Shown: one piece after another, positions 1 through 8,731 of the stretch | How the letters are laid out: each line of letters opens with the position of its first letter | Position numbering within the stretch: the first letter of the stretch is position 1 | DNA from: Clostridia bacterium | GTDB taxonomy: Bacteria; Bacillota; Clostridia; Oscillospirales; CAG-272 | Length of the DNA stretch: 64,000 bases | Direction: 5' to 3' | Assembly (NCBI GenBank): GCA_017461365.1 | Contig: JAFTYG010000051.1 | Span: 1-64,000 of the forward strand | Notes under the pieces: generated by a model | Database searches by the model: none | What the model was told of the DNA's origin: nothing | The model's input: the letters and a program-made list of their open reading frames with translations, nothing else | Position numbers and translations under genes: made by a program

Positions 1-242
1 AGCTCTTCGCTCGTATTTGCGCAATGAATGAGAAGAATGAGAAAAAGGTTCTCAAGACATGGTCTCGCGCGTCGACCATATTCCCCGAGTTCGTTGGTCA
101 CACCATAGCGGTACACGACGGAAGAAAGCACAGTCCGGTCTATGTTACCGAGGATATGGTAGGACACAAGCTGGGCGAATTCGCGCTTACAAGAACATTT
201 AAGGGCCACGCAGGCTCCAAGACATCCAACAACGGTAAATAA
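1..242 (+). CDS. rpsS: Ribosomal protein S19 (5' end cut by window)
   Basis: The reading frame is open from base 3 with no start, so the gene begins upstream of the window. The visible part holds the S19 core: [20 protein letters not shown], then GHKLGEF and the basic C-terminal TFKGHAG segment. S19 sits in the 30S head with S13. It is followed 22 bases later by rplV, the standard S10-operon order. Only about the first ten residues appear to be missing. Confidence 0.95.
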   Translation, partial: LFARICAMNEKNEKKVLKTWSRASTIFPEFVGHTIAVHDGRKHSPVYVTEDMVGHKLGEFALTRTFKGHAGSKTSNNGK

Positions 243-264
243 TTGAGGGAGGAAAACAGTTAAG

Positions 265-600
265 ATGGAAGCAAAAGCAACACTTAAATATGCAAGAATT
301 TCCCCCCGCAAGGTAAAGATCGTTCTTGACCTCATCAGAGGTAAGGATGCGGGCGCTGCTATGGCAATTCTGAAGAACACAAACAAGAGTGCTTCGGAAT
401 ACCTTGAGAAGCTTTTGGGAAGCGCAATTGCAAACGCAGTAAACAACTTTGAGATGGACGAAACAAAGCTCTACGTATCCGAGTGCTTTGTATGCCCCGG
501 CCCTACGCTCAAGAGAATTATGCCCAGAGCAAAGGGAAGCGCAGACAGAATTTTGAAGAGAACATCTCACGTAACTATCGTAGTTAAAGAAAGAGACTGA
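265..600 (+). CDS. rplV: Ribosomal protein L22
   Basis: The 111-residue product matches L22: an N-terminal [18 protein letters not shown] segment, the conserved GPTLKR(I)MPRAKG region of the exit-tunnel beta-hairpin and a basic end. L22 binds 23S rRNA and lines the peptide exit tunnel. The start is an ATG after an AGGGAGG site. The gene lies between rpsS and rpsC, with 19 bases to rpsC. Confidence 0.97.
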   Translation: MEAKATLKYARISPRKVKIVLDLIRGKDAGAAMAILKNTNKSASEYLEKLLGSAIANAVNNFEMDETKLYVSECFVCPGPTLKRIMPRAKGSADRILKRTSHVTIVVKERD

Positions 601-619
601 GAGAAGGAGGTTAAGCTAA

Positions 620-1396
620 ATGGGTCAGAAGGTAAATCCCCACGGTCTTCGCGTGGGCGTAATTAAGAACTGGGATTCAAGATGGTTCACATCCGACGAG
701 AAGTTCGGTGATACCCTTGTATCCGACTACAACATCAGAAAGTATCTGAAGAAGGAGCTTCAGGCAGCGGGCGTTCCCAAGATCGAGATCGAACGTGACA
801 GCCAGAGAGTACGCGTATTTATCCACTGCGCAAAGCCCGGTATGGTTATCGGACGCGGCGGCTCTGAGATAGAGAAGTACAAGAACGAGCTTCAGAAGAT
901 GGTTGGCATGCCCGTTGCTCTCAACGTAGTTGAAGTAAGACAGCCCGACCTCGACGCTCAGCTCGTAGCTGAGAACATCGCGGCACAGCTCGAAAGAAGA
1001 GTTGCGTTCCGCCGTGCTATGAAGATGGCTATCCGCAACACAATGAGACTCGGCGCAAAGGGTATCAAGATCTCTTGCAGCGGACGTCTCGCAGGCGCGG
1101 AGATCGCAAGAACAGAGCACTATCACGAAGGAACAATCCCGCTTCAGACACTCAGAGCCGACATCGATTACGGCTTCTGGGAAGCTAACACGACCTACGG
1201 TAAGATCGGCGTCAAGGTATGGATATACAAGGGCGAGGTTCTTAACGAGGTAAACAGAACCACCGCAGCGCCCAGAGAAAACAGACGCGCAGACCGCCGC
1301 GACAACAGAAACGGCGAGAGACGCGGACGCCGTCCCGAGGGCAACAGAGGCGAGAGAGCTCCCAGAGAAGGAGGTCGTAAAAATGTTAATGCCTAA
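620..1396 (+). CDS. rpsC: Ribosomal protein S3
   Basis: The product has the S3 N-terminus ([12 protein letters not shown]), the KH-domain loop [13 protein letters not shown] near residue 76 and the C-terminal S3 domain ending with [14 protein letters not shown]. At 258 residues it is about 30-40 longer than usual. The extra length is a disordered tail rich in Arg, Asn, Gly and Glu (about residues 220-258). The end overlaps the rplP start by 14 bases, suggesting translational coupling. The start ATG follows GAAGGAGG. Confidence 0.97.
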   Translation: MGQKVNPHGLRVGVIKNWDSRWFTSDEKFGDTLVSDYNIRKYLKKELQAAGVPKIEIERDSQRVRVFIHCAKPGMVIGRGGSEIEKYKNELQKMVGMPVALNVVEVRQPDLDAQLVAENIAAQLERRVAFRRAMKMAIRNTMRLGAKGIKISCSGRLAGAEIARTEHYHEGTIPLQTLRADIDYGFWEANTTYGKIGVKVWIYKGEVLNEVNRTTAAPRENRRADRRDNRNGERRGRRPEGNRGERAPREGGRKNVNA

Positions 1397-1796
1397 AAGA
1401 GTTAAGTACCGTCGTGTTCACCGCGGCAGACTTAAAGGAAAAGCAATGAGCGGCAACAAGGTTACAAACGGTTCTTACGGTCTTGTAGCGCTTGAGCCCG
1501 CATGGATCACAAGCAATCAGATCGAGGCTGCCCGTATCGCGATGACAAGATACATCAAGCGTGGCGGTAAGGTCTGGATCAAGATCTTCCCCGACAAGCC
1601 CATCACAGAGAAGCCTGCTGAAACCCGAATGGGTTCCGGTAAGGGTTCACCTGAGTACTGGGTAGCAGTAGTAAAGCCGGGCAGAGTTATGTTCGAGATG
1701 GACGGCGTCGCAGAGGACGTAGCAAAGGAAGCTATGAGACTTGCTTCTCACAAGCTCCCCATCAAGTGTAAGTTCGTAGTGAAGGAGGAAGCATAA
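1383..1796 (+). CDS. rplP: Ribosomal protein L16
   Basis: The 137-residue product has the L16 signature start [11 protein letters not shown], then [20 protein letters not shown] and the C-terminal [19 protein letters not shown]16 organises the A-site region of the 50S subunit. The ribosome-binding site (GGAGG) lies inside the rpsC coding sequence and the first 14 bases overlap rpsC. The stop overlaps the rpmC start as TAATG. Confidence 0.97.
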   Translation: MLMPKRVKYRRVHRGRLKGKAMSGNKVTNGSYGLVALEPAWITSNQIEAARIAMTRYIKRGGKVWIKIFPDKPITEKPAETRMGSGKGSPEYWVAVVKPGRVMFEMDGVAEDVAKEAMRLASHKLPIKCKFVVKEEA

Positions 1797-1996
1797 TGAA
1801 GGCAACAAAATTCACAGAAGAATTGAAGAAGATGAGCGCCGACGAGCTTAACGCAAAGCTCAAGGAGCTCAAGGAAGAGCTTTTCACGCTTCGCTTCCAG
1901 CACGCGATCAATCAGCTTGACAACCCTCAGAAGATCGTTGAAGTCAAGAAGAACATTGCTCGTGTGATGACAGTTCTTTCAGAGAAAAACGCGTAA
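1796..1996 (+). CDS. rpmC: Ribosomal protein L29
   Basis: The 66-residue protein is two long alpha-helices with the L29 pattern ELKEELFTLRFQHAINQLDNP followed by a basic IARVMTVL segment. It binds near the exit of the 50S peptide tunnel. Its ATG shares one base with the rplP stop, and its GGAGG site lies in the last codons of rplP, so the two are coupled. rpsQ follows after 12 bases. Confidence 0.96.
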   Translation: MKATKFTEELKKMSADELNAKLKELKEELFTLRFQHAINQLDNPQKIVEVKKNIARVMTVLSEKNA

Positions 1997-2008
1997 GGAG
2001 GAAAAGTC

Positions 2009-2269
2009 ATGACAGAAGAAAGAAATCTTAGAAAAACCCGTGTGGGATACGTTGTAAGCGACAAGATGGACAAGACAGTTGTTATTTCTATCGAGGACAA
2101 CGTAAAGCATCCCGTTTACGGAAAGATCATTAAGCGTACCTTGAAGGTACACGCACACGACGAAGAGAATGCGTGCGGTATCGGCGACAAGGTTGAAATT
2201 ATGGAGACAAGACCTCTTTCCAAGACAAAGAGATGGCGCATTGTCAAAGTAATCGAGAAGGCTAAATAA
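2009..2269 (+). CDS. rpsQ: Ribosomal protein S17
   Basis: The 86-residue OB-fold product contains the S17 pattern [21 protein letters not shown], then [19 protein letters not shown], then [13 protein letters not shown]17 is a primary 16S rRNA binder of the 30S body. A strong AAGGAGG precedes the ATG. The 68-base spacer to rplN holds a small GATACG/CGTAT hairpin but no obvious promoter. Confidence 0.97.
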   Translation: MTEERNLRKTRVGYVVSDKMDKTVVISIEDNVKHPVYGKIIKRTLKVHAHDEENACGIGDKVEIMETRPLSKTKRWRIVKVIEKAK

Positions 2270-2337
2270 TTTAGCTCCAAACAAACCATATACAGTAGAT
2301 ACGGCAAAAATCGTATTGAAATCAGGAGGATAAAAAA

Positions 2338-2706
2338 GTGATACAGCAACAAACACTTATGAAGGTTGCCGATAACACCGGAGCTAAAGAGCTGATGTGC
2401 ATTCGCGTACTCGGCGGTACAGGCCGCAGATACGCAAACATCGGTGACGTGGTAGTAGCTTGCGTAAAGAAGGCTGCTCCCGGCGGTGTGGTTAAGAAAG
2501 GCGAGGTCGTTAAGGCTGTTGTAGTTAGAAGCGTTAAGGGCATGAAGCGCGCTGACGGTTCTTACATCAAGTTTGACGAGAACGCTGCGGTAATCATTAG
2601 AGAAGACAAAACACCCAAGGGTACTCGTATCTTTGGACCTGTGGCAAGAGAACTCCGCGAGAAGGATTACCTCAAGATCCTCTCTCTCGCACCCGAAGTT
2701 CTTTAA
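2338..2706 (+). CDS. rplN: Ribosomal protein L14 (GTG start)
   Basis: The 122-residue product is a full-length L14: [26 protein letters not shown] at the N-terminus, [12 protein letters not shown] in the middle and [14 protein letters not shown] near the end. It binds 23S rRNA at the subunit interface. Translation starts at GTG, seven bases after AGGAGG, and no upstream ATG fits. rplX follows after 16 bases. Confidence 0.96.
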   Translation: MIQQQTLMKVADNTGAKELMCIRVLGGTGRRYANIGDVVVACVKKAAPGGVVKKGEVVKAVVVRSVKGMKRADGSYIKFDENAAVIIREDKTPKGTRIFGPVARELREKDYLKILSLAPEVL

Positions 2707-2722
2707 TGGAGGTATCAAGAAT

Positions 2723-3028
2723 ATGAATATCAGAAGAGACGATACCGTCATCGTTCTTTCCGGTGACGACAAGGGCGTAAAGGGAAAGGTTATCGCCGTT
2801 TCCCCCAAGGAAGATAAGGTGATCGTGGAGAAGGTAAACGTTATCCACAAGCACGTCAAGCCCCGCAAGCAGGGTGAGGCAGGCGGAATCATCGACGCAG
2901 AGGGCGCTATCTACGCGTCCAAGGTCGCTCTTTACTGCTCCAAGTGCGGTAAGGGCGTAAGAGTCAAGATGAAAGATGTTGACGGCAAAAAAGTACGTGT
3001 CTGCGCTAAGTGCGGACAAGAGCTGTAA
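2723..3028 (+). CDS. rplX: Ribosomal protein L24 (zinc-finger tail)
   Basis: The protein begins MNIRRDDTVIVLSGDDKG, the KOW motif of L24, which starts 50S assembly. The frame is open further upstream, but the GGAGG at 2708 and the family start both point to the ATG at 2723, giving 101 residues. The C-terminus carries two CxxC pairs (C72/C75 and C94/C97), a zinc-ribbon form found in many Clostridia. Confidence 0.96.
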   Translation: MNIRRDDTVIVLSGDDKGVKGKVIAVSPKEDKVIVEKVNVIHKHVKPRKQGEAGGIIDAEGAIYASKVALYCSKCGKGVRVKMKDVDGKKVRVCAKCGQEL

Positions 3029-3044
3029 TGGGAGGTAATGACTA

Positions 3045-3584
3045 ATGGCAAGAATTAAAGATATGTACAAGGCCGAGGTTGCTCCCGCTCTTATGAAGAA
3101 ATTCGAGTACAAGAGCCCGATGCAGATACCCAAGCTTGACAAGATCGTAATCAACTGCGGCGTAGGAGAGGCAAAGGAAAACTCCAAGGCTCTCGACGCT
3201 GTTATAGCTGACCTGACACTCATCTCCGGTCAGAAGGCAGTTCCCACATACGCAAAGAAGTCTGTCGCTAACTTCAAACTCCGTGAGGGCACGAAGATCG
3301 GCGCAAAGGTTACTCTTCGCGGCGAGAAGATGTATGAGTTTGTAGACAGACTCTTCAACTTCGCTCTCCCCAGAGTACGTGACTTCAAGGGAATCAACCC
3401 CAACGCATTCGACGGCAGAGGAAACTATGCGCTCGGTCTTAAGGAGCAGCTCATATTCCCCGAGATCGAGTACGACAAGGTTGACAAGATCCGCGGAATG
3501 GACATCTGCTTTGTTACAACAGCAAACACAGATGAAGAAGCAAGAGAGTTGCTCAAGCTCATGGGCGCTCCCTTCGCAAACTGA
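3045..3584 (+). CDS. rplE: Ribosomal protein L5
   Basis: The 179-residue product is a typical L5: [19 protein letters not shown] near residue 28, then [12 protein letters not shown] and the C-terminal [18 protein letters not shown]. It binds 5S rRNA in the central protuberance. A GGGAGG site precedes the ATG. It is followed after 16 bases by the S14 gene. Confidence 0.97.
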   Translation: MARIKDMYKAEVAPALMKKFEYKSPMQIPKLDKIVINCGVGEAKENSKALDAVIADLTLISGQKAVPTYAKKSVANFKLREGTKIGAKVTLRGEKMYEFVDRLFNFALPRVRDFKGINPNAFDGRGNYALGLKEQLIFPEIEYDKVDKIRGMDICFVTTANTDEEARELLKLMGAPFAN

Positions 3585-3600
3585 TAGGAGGTAAACGACG

Positions 3601-3786
3601 ATGGCAAAGAAGGCTATGATACTCAAGCAGCAGAAGGCGCAGAAGTTCTCCACGAGAGAGTACAACAGATGCAAGATCTGCGGCCGTCCTCACGCTTATC
3701 TCCGCAAGTACGGCATCTGCCGTATCTGCTTCCGTGAGCTCGCTTACAAGGGCGAGATCCCCGGCGTAAAGAAGGCAAGCTGGTAA
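3601..3786 (+). CDS. rpsZ: Ribosomal protein S14, zinc type
   Basis: The product has 61 residues, the length of the zinc-binding type Z S14 rather than the roughly 90-100 residue zinc-free form. Four zinc ligands are visible as C24-x2-C27 and C40-x2-C43, and the end is VKKASW. It belongs to the 30S head. Unusually for this compact operon, it is followed by a 286-base non-coding gap that holds a hairpin and an intron remnant. Confidence 0.96.
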   Translation: MAKKAMILKQQKAQKFSTREYNRCKICGRPHAYLRKYGICRICFRELAYKGEIPGVKKASW

Positions 3787-3787
3787 T

Positions 3788-3817
3788 TTTTGAGATCGCG
3801 CAAGCGTGATCTCAAAA
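3788..3817 (+). other. Perfect-type hairpin after rpsZ
   Basis: A stem TGAGATCGCG/CGTGATCTCA (one wobble) with a CAAG loop is extended by T/A pairs. It begins just after the rpsZ stop. It lacks a 3' T-run on the plus strand, so it is unlikely to be a strong terminator of the operon. It may be an RNA-processing or stability element, or the original target hairpin next to which the intron fragment inserted. Confidence 0.6.
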
Positions 3818-3834
3818 GGCATCAACTGACGTTG

Positions 3835-4010
3835 GTGCGAAAAACGGTAAGCTGTAAAACAGCGATCCAAACACACAGGTAGTAGCCAGGAGCCGAAAGG
3901 CTCTGCGGCTGACACCCGTGGGTAAATTGAAGTTTAAAGTTTCCGAGAGATCGGAAGCCCCCTAAACGATCGGTAGGAAGCGAGTCTGAGGATGCGCTTA
4001 ACCCCCGATA
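3835..4010 (+). mobile_element. Group II intron domain I remnant
   Basis: The segment begins with GTGCG, the conserved 5' end of group II introns. It then carries landmarks of domain I: a GCTGT/ACAGC hairpin, a nested AGCC-AGCC-GAAA-GGCT hairpin, CCGTGGGTAAATTGAAGT, a TTCCGA-GAGA-TCGGAA hairpin with a GNRA loop, and GGAAGCGAGTCTGAGGAT followed by GCGCTTAACCC. These match my memory of bacterial group II intron 5' regions. No domain V hairpin, no domain VI and no reverse transcriptase follow before rpsH, so it is a truncated, non-splicing relic in sense orientation. The fold is my reading by eye; the Rfam group-II-D1 models would confirm it. Confidence 0.72.
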
Positions 4011-4072
4011 CGCTTGCCACGGAAAACGTGGCGGCAAGATAATATAAACTTGCATACAGGAGGATAAAAATT

Positions 4073-4471
4073 ATGCAAATGTCAGACGTAATTGCGGATA
4101 TGCTCACAAGAATAAGAAATGCAAATGATGCAAAGCATGCAACTGTGGACATCCCCGCATCCAACATGAAGAAGGCTATCGCAGACATTCTCGTTGAGGA
4201 AGGCTACGTAAAGAGCTACCAGGTAATCGAGGATGGTAAGCAGGGAGTTATCCGCGTAACTCTGAAGTACGCTGCAGGTAAGCAGAAGGTTATCAGAGGC
4301 ATCCGCCGCGTATCTAAGCCCGGTCTTAGAATTTACGCAGGCTACGAGGATATGCCCCAGGTTATGAACGGACTCGGAATCGCAATCGTTTCCACGTCCA
4401 AGGGAATAATGACCGACAAGAAGGCTCGCGCTACAAAGATCGGCGGCGAAGTCCTTGCATTTGTTTGGTAA
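4073..4471 (+). CDS. rpsH: Ribosomal protein S8
   Basis: The 132-residue product is S8: [19 protein letters not shown] at the N-terminus, [17 protein letters not shown] in the middle, and the hallmark [18 protein letters not shown] near the end. It binds the central 16S domain. It has its own AGGAGG site. Since it is separated from rpsZ by 286 bases, its expression depends on read-through of the intron relic or on a promoter I could not recognise. Confidence 0.97.
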   Translation: MQMSDVIADMLTRIRNANDAKHATVDIPASNMKKAIADILVEEGYVKSYQVIEDGKQGVIRVTLKYAAGKQKVIRGIRRVSKPGLRIYAGYEDMPQVMNGLGIAIVSTSKGIMTDKKARATKIGGEVLAFVW

Positions 4472-4489
4472 TAAGCGGGAGGTAGAAAA

Positions 4490-5062
4490 ATGTCAAGAAT
4501 AGGAAGAATGCCTATAACTGTTCCCGCAGGTGTTACGGTTACTATCGCTGATAACAACGTTGTAACGGTCAAGGGCCCCCTGGGAACTCTCACAGAACAG
4601 TTTAACAGCCGTATGATGATAAAGCTTGAAGGCACCGAGCTTACTGTTACTCGTCCCACAGACGAGAAGGAAGACAGAAGCCTTCACGGCCTTACAAGAG
4701 CGCTGCTCAACAACATGGTAGTAGGTGTAACTCAGGGTTACTCCAAGACACTCGAGATCATCGGTGTCGGCTACAAGGCAGCTAAGGTAGGTAAGACCGT
4801 AGAGCTCTACCTCGGACACTCGCTCATGTCTAACGGCAAGCCCCAGCAGAAGTTCATCATCGAAGAGACTGATGACATCAAGCTTGAGGTTGCTGACAAG
4901 GCGATTCCGATAACGATCACCGTTAAGGGTATCAACAAGCAGGCAGTCGGTCAGATGGCAGCCGTCATCAGAAGCAAGAGACCGCCTGAGCCTTATCATG
5001 GTAAGGGTGTTAAATACGCAGACGAACGCATTCGTCGCAAGGCCGGAAAGACCGGTAAGTAA
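4490..5062 (+). CDS. rplF: Ribosomal protein L6
   Basis: The product is L6 with its two tandem L6 domains: MSRIGRMPITVPAGVTV at the start and the C-terminal signature RSKRPPEPYHGKGVKYADE. At 190 residues it is about 10 longer than usual. It lies near the sarcin-ricin loop of the 50S subunit. The start ATG follows GGGAGG, and 18 bases separate it from both neighbours. Confidence 0.97.
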   Translation: MSRIGRMPITVPAGVTVTIADNNVVTVKGPLGTLTEQFNSRMMIKLEGTELTVTRPTDEKEDRSLHGLTRALLNNMVVGVTQGYSKTLEIIGVGYKAAKVGKTVELYLGHSLMSNGKPQQKFIIEETDDIKLEVADKAIPITITVKGINKQAVGQMAAVIRSKRPPEPYHGKGVKYADERIRRKAGKTGK

Positions 5063-5080
5063 TGAAAGGAGTGGACACAA

Positions 5081-5440
5081 ATGGTATCGAGAAAAGACGC
5101 TAATAAGGCTCGTCTCAAGAGACATAAGAGAGTCAGAGCTAAAATTTCGGGCACTGCTGCTCGTCCTCGCCTCGCTGTATATCGTTCCAACGCGCACATC
5201 TGTGCACAGGTCATCGATGACGTTGCAGGCGTAACATTGGTTTCTGCTTCTACCCATGAAAAGGAATTTGAAGGCACCAGCGGAAACAAGGCTGCTGCAA
5301 AGTGGGTTGGTCAGAAGATCGGCGAGAGAGCAGCTGCAAAGGGTATCACCGAAGTCGTATTCGACAGAGGCGGCTATCTTTATCACGGACGTGTATCGGA
5401 GTTGGCTGAAGGCGCTCGCGAGAGTGGCTTGAAGTTCTAA
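5081..5440 (+). CDS. rplR: Ribosomal protein L18
   Basis: The 119-residue product has the L18 pattern [34 protein letters not shown] and the C-terminal [21 protein letters not shown]18 delivers 5S rRNA to the 50S subunit with L5. An AAGGAG site precedes the ATG. A small A+T-rich hairpin starts at its stop codon. Confidence 0.97.
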   Translation: MVSRKDANKARLKRHKRVRAKISGTAARPRLAVYRSNAHICAQVIDDVAGVTLVSASTHEKEFEGTSGNKAAAKWVGQKIGERAAAKGITEVVFDRGGYLYHGRVSELAEGARESGLKF

Positions 5441-5459
5441 TTACCCTTTGGTAATTAGT
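5440..5459 (+). other. Small hairpin between rplR and rpsE
   Basis: TAATTACC/GGTAATTA with a CTTT loop forms an 8-pair stem at the rplR stop. It is A+T-rich and has no T-run behind it, so it is probably not a terminator. It may slow or protect the mRNA inside the spc operon. Confidence 0.45.
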
Positions 5460-5521
5460 CCGGTTTGTACACTGTTCAAACAGAAAAATTTCTATTGAAC
5501 ACAGAATTAAGGAGAAAAAAC

Positions 5522-6025
5522 ATGGCAGAAAGATTTAATCCGGCAGAGCATGATCTCAAAGAGCAGCTCGTGTCGCTCAACCGTGTTTCCAAGACCGTAA
5601 AGGGTGGCCGTATCTCCCGTTTCGCAGCGCTTATGGTAGTAGGCGACGGCAACGGACATGTTGGCGTAGGACTTGGAAAGGCAGCCGAGGTTCCCGAGGC
5701 TATCCGCAAGGGAATTGAGGATGCAAAGAAGAATATGATAACAGTTTCCCTTAAAGGAACAACGATCCCCCACGAGGTTACAGGTGTGTACGGCGCAGGT
5801 AAGGTGCTTCTTAAGCCCGCTGCTCCCGGTACAGGTATCATCGCGGGCGGCAAGGTAAGAGCTGTACTTGAGCTTGTTGGTATATCCAACATCCGCGCTA
5901 AGTGCTTGCGCTCCAACAACCCCACAAACGTGGTCAAGGCAACTATCGCAGGTCTTGAGCAGCTTCGCTCCGTAGAGGACGTAGCAAAGATCCGTGATAT
6001 AAGCGTTGAGCAGGTCAAGGGTTAA
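5522..6025 (+). CDS. rpsE: Ribosomal protein S5
   Basis: The product is S5: [44 protein letters not shown], and the C-terminal domain [24 protein letters not shown]. The frame stays open to 5465. The ATG at 5522 has an AAGGAG at the right distance and gives the normal length (167 residues), so I chose it. S5 helps decoding and translocation. rpmD follows after 14 bases. Confidence 0.96.
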   Translation: MAERFNPAEHDLKEQLVSLNRVSKTVKGGRISRFAALMVVGDGNGHVGVGLGKAAEVPEAIRKGIEDAKKNMITVSLKGTTIPHEVTGVYGAGKVLLKPAAPGTGIIAGGKVRAVLELVGISNIRAKCLRSNNPTNVVKATIAGLEQLRSVEDVAKIRDISVEQVKG

Positions 6026-6039
6026 GGAGGTAGAGAAGA

Positions 6040-6213
6040 ATGAAAAAGGTTATTCTCGTAAAGAGCCTCATTTGCGCAAAGCCCAATCAGAAGGCTACAG
6101 CTAAGTCTCTCGGACTTGTAAAGATCGGTGACAGCATCGTCCATGAGGACAATGCGGTACTTGCAGGTAAGATCAAGGTTATTTCTCACCTCGTCAAGGT
6201 TGAAAACGTATAA
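6040..6213 (+). CDS. rpmD: Ribosomal protein L30
   Basis: This short gene encodes 57 residues beginning [20 protein letters not shown] and ending HLVKVENV, matching the compact bacterial L30. The ATG follows AAGGAGG by nine bases. It lies between rpsE and rplO as in all spc operons. L30 is a 50S protein and the gene is dispensable in some bacteria. Confidence 0.94.
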   Translation: MKKVILVKSLICAKPNQKATAKSLGLVKIGDSIVHEDNAVLAGKIKVISHLVKVENV

Positions 6214-6227
6214 GGAGGAACAGAGAG

Positions 6228-6668
6228 ATGAAACTTAATGAATTATCCCCCGCGATAGGCTCCGCAAAGGACGCTTACCGTAGAGGCAGAGGCCCCGGTT
6301 CCGGTAACGGAAAGACCGCAGGTAAGGGCCACAAGGGTCAGAACGCGCGCTCCGGCGGCGGTGTAAGGCCCGGATTTGAGGGAGGTCAGCTTCCTCTTTA
6401 CAGAAAGCTTCCCAAGAGAGGCTTCAAGAACAGATTTGCGACTAACTACGCAATCGTTAACGTTGCTGCTCTCAACAAGTTTGAGGACGGCGCGACAGTT
6501 GACTTGGAAGCATTGCTTGCAGCAAAGATCGTTCGCAAGGAGCTCGATGGACTTAAGGTTCTCGGCGACGGCGAGCTGACCAAAAAATTAACTGTAAAAG
6601 CAACAGTCTTTTCCGCAACAGCTAAAGAAAAGATAGAAGCAGCAGGTGGAAAGACAGAGGAGGTATAA
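6228..6668 (+). CDS. rplO: Ribosomal protein L15
   Basis: The 146-residue product carries the glycine-rich L15 N-terminus ([24 protein letters not shown] in part), then [18 protein letters not shown] and an alpha/beta C-terminus. L15 supports late 50S assembly. AAGGAGG precedes the ATG. The stop lies two bases before the secY start, so the two are closely coupled. Confidence 0.97.
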   Translation: MKLNELSPAIGSAKDAYRRGRGPGSGNGKTAGKGHKGQNARSGGGVRPGFEGGQLPLYRKLPKRGFKNRFATNYAIVNVAALNKFEDGATVDLEALLAAKIVRKELDGLKVLGDGELTKKLTVKATVFSATAKEKIEAAGGKTEEV

Positions 6669-6670
6669 GG

Positions 6671-8059
6671 ATGTTCAAGACGTTGAAAAACGCATGGGGA
6701 ATCGCAGATCTCAAAAAGAAGATTCTCTTTACCTTGCTTATCGTCGTCCTTTACCGTCTCGGTGCCAGCATTCCCGTTCCTTTCGTTGACGCGGGCCTCA
6801 TGAGCTCGACCGACGCTTTCAGAGGAACGATACTTCAGTACCTGAACATCATTTCGGGTGAAGCGCTCGGAAAAGCGACGCTTCTGGCACTCGGTGTATC
6901 CCCTTACATCACAGCATCTATCGTTGTACAGCTCTTGACTATCGCTATTCCTCCCCTCGAGAGATGGTCTAAGGAAGGCGAAGAGGGCAAAAAGAAGCTC
7001 AACGTACTCACCCGTATCATCACGGTCGTACTTGCGCTTGTTACAAGTATCGGTTACACGATGTTCCTTGATAACGGTTACAACGGCACATCCTACCTCA
7101 CGGTAGCTGAGCCTAACTTCTTCCACTACATGATAATCGTGCTCTGCTACTGCGCAGGCGCGGCGCTTGTTATGTGGATGGCTGAAAAGATCAATGAGTC
7201 GGGTATCGGAAACGGTATCTCCATCATCCTTTTCGCGAACATCGTAGCAGGTATCTACACTACGGTAGCGACGATGTGGCAGCTCATATTCCCCACGGGA
7301 AGCTTCAAGAGCTTCGACTGGCTCGGACTTGTTGTTGTCCTCGCGTTCATCGTTGTACTCCTCGGCCTTGTACTCATCGTCGTATGGATGTCCGATGCTG
7401 AGAGAAGAATACCGATACAGTACGCAAAGAGAGTTGTCGGCAGAAAGATGTATGGCGGACAGAATACAAACCTGCCCATCAAGGTTAATATGACAGGCGT
7501 TATGCCTATCATCTTCGCTAACTCCATCGTAACCATTCCCGCAACCTTGGCTATGTTGCTTTCCAACACAAGCTGGAAGTGGGTTGAGAAGGTTTCCGAC
7601 GTAATAACGAAGTACTTTAACTATGACAGTTGGGCATACCTTGTAGTATTCATGGTGCTTCTCATCGCGTTTGCTTACTTCTACGTAATGATCTCCTTCA
7701 ATCCCGTAGAGGTTGCAAACAACATTAAAAATAACGGCGGCGCTATCCCCGGCATCCGTGTGGGCAGACCTACGGTAGAGCACATCAAGAAGATACTCTA
7801 CAGAGTTACTCTTGTGGGCGCGTTGCTTGTAGCATTTATTGCTTGCTTCCCTATGCTTCTGAACAACATTCTGAGCATCAACGCTATTCAGGAGGCTTTC
7901 GAGCACTACGGAAGAACCCCCGAGCTTTATCAGGGACTCTTCTCGACACTCGCATTCGGCGGTTCTTCGCTGATGATCGTTGTCGGTGTTGCTCTTGAGA
8001 CCACCCGTGAGCTTGAGGCGCAGATGACGCTCAGAAACTACAAAGGCTTTTTGGATTGA
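6671..8059 (+). CDS. secY: Preprotein translocase subunit SecY
   Basis: The 462-residue membrane protein has about ten transmembrane segments and SecY landmarks: the plug region after helix 1, LLALGVSPYITASIVVQLL near residue 75, and the cytoplasmic loop with RRIPIQYAKRVVGRK near residue 240. It forms the channel for secreted and membrane proteins with SecE and SecG. The ATG follows GAGGTATAAGG at the end of rplO. Confidence 0.98.
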   Translation: MFKTLKNAWGIADLKKKILFTLLIVVLYRLGASIPVPFVDAGLMSSTDAFRGTILQYLNIISGEALGKATLLALGVSPYITASIVVQLLTIAIPPLERWSKEGEEGKKKLNVLTRIITVVLALVTSIGYTMFLDNGYNGTSYLTVAEPNFFHYMIIVLCYCAGAALVMWMAEKINESGIGNGISIILFANIVAGIYTTVATMWQLIFPTGSFKSFDWLGLVVVLAFIVVLLGLVLIVVWMSDAERRIPIQYAKRVVGRKMYGGQNTNLPIKVNMTGVMPIIFANSIVTIPATLAMLLSNTSWKWVEKVSDVITKYFNYDSWAYLVVFMVLLIAFAYFYVMISFNPVEVANNIKNNGGAIPGIRVGRPTVEHIKKILYRVTLVGALLVAFIACFPMLLNNILSINAIQEAFEHYGRTPELYQGLFSTLAFGGSSLMIVVGVALETTRELEAQMTLRNYKGFLD

Positions 8060-8089
8060 TCCCTGAAGGATTTCCGTTTGGAGGATAAT

Positions 8090-8728
8090 ATGAATTTAAT
8101 TATTATGGGTGCGCCCGGTGCGGGCAAAGGAACCCAGTCTGAAAAGATCTCGGCAAAATGGAATATTCCCTCTGTATCGACGGGCGATATGCTTCGCGCT
8201 GCCGTAAAGGAAGGCACGGAGCTCGGTAAGAAGGCAAAGACCTGTATGGATGCAGGTCAGCTCGTTCCCGACGAGATAGTAATAGGGATCATCAAGGATT
8301 ATCTTTCGTCAGATAAATGCAAAGACGGCTTTATTCTGGACGGCTTCCCCCGCTCCATTCCTCAGGCTGAGGCTTTGGATGCAATGGGAGTTAAGATCGA
8401 CGCTGTTCTCAGCATCGAGGTTCCCGACGAAAAGATCGTCGAGCGTATGAGCGGACGCAGAGTGTGCACCTGCGGTGCATCCTACCACGTCGCTTATAAG
8501 GCTCCCAAGGTTGCAGGTATCTGTGACAGCTGCGGCTCGGCTCTTTACACAAGAGACGATGACGCGGCAGAGACCGTATTGAAGCGTCTTGAGACCTACC
8601 ACAACACAACAGAGCCCTTAAAGGATTTCTATGCCGCAAAGGGACTTCTCGTGTGCGTTGCGGGAAGAGAAGAGGTCAAGGACACTACGGCGGACGTTAT
8701 GAATGCGCTTTCAAAATTTGAGGCGTAA
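8090..8728 (+). CDS. adk: Adenylate kinase
   Basis: The enzyme interconverts ATP plus AMP and two ADP. The P-loop GAPGAGKGT is at residues 7-15, the AMP-site ILDGFPRS near 86, and the LID carries four cysteines. The first pair is C126-x-C128 rather than the common CxxC, while the second is C145-x2-C148, so zinc binding is likely but the knuckle is one residue short. I chose the ATG at 8090 because of GGAGG at 8080. The gene ends four bases before map. Confidence 0.96.
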   Translation: MNLIIMGAPGAGKGTQSEKISAKWNIPSVSTGDMLRAAVKEGTELGKKAKTCMDAGQLVPDEIVIGIIKDYLSSDKCKDGFILDGFPRSIPQAEALDAMGVKIDAVLSIEVPDEKIVERMSGRRVCTCGASYHVAYKAPKVAGICDSCGSALYTRDDDAAETVLKRLETYHNTTEPLKDFYAAKGLLVCVAGREEVKDTTADVMNALSKFEA

Positions 8729-8731
8729 ATC

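Noticed and set aside
3821..3860. Hammerhead ribozyme core after rpsZ
   Set aside because: CTGACG and GAAAA occur in order, but the CUGANGA core is incomplete and the stems do not form. The group II domain I reading explains the segment better.
4009..4045. Group II intron domain V in the CTTGCCACG hairpin before rpsH
   Set aside because: The stem is too short, lacks the AGC/CGC triad and has a three-base bulge, so it does not fit domain V. It is treated as an unrelated hairpin.
5440..5459. Terminator between rplR and rpsE
   Set aside because: The stem is A+T-rich and has no T-run, and it lies in the middle of an essential operon.
6446..7906. 486-codon minus-strand frame opposite rplO and secY
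   Set aside because: It covers the conserved ends of two essential genes and its product is low-complexity and unlike any family known to me.
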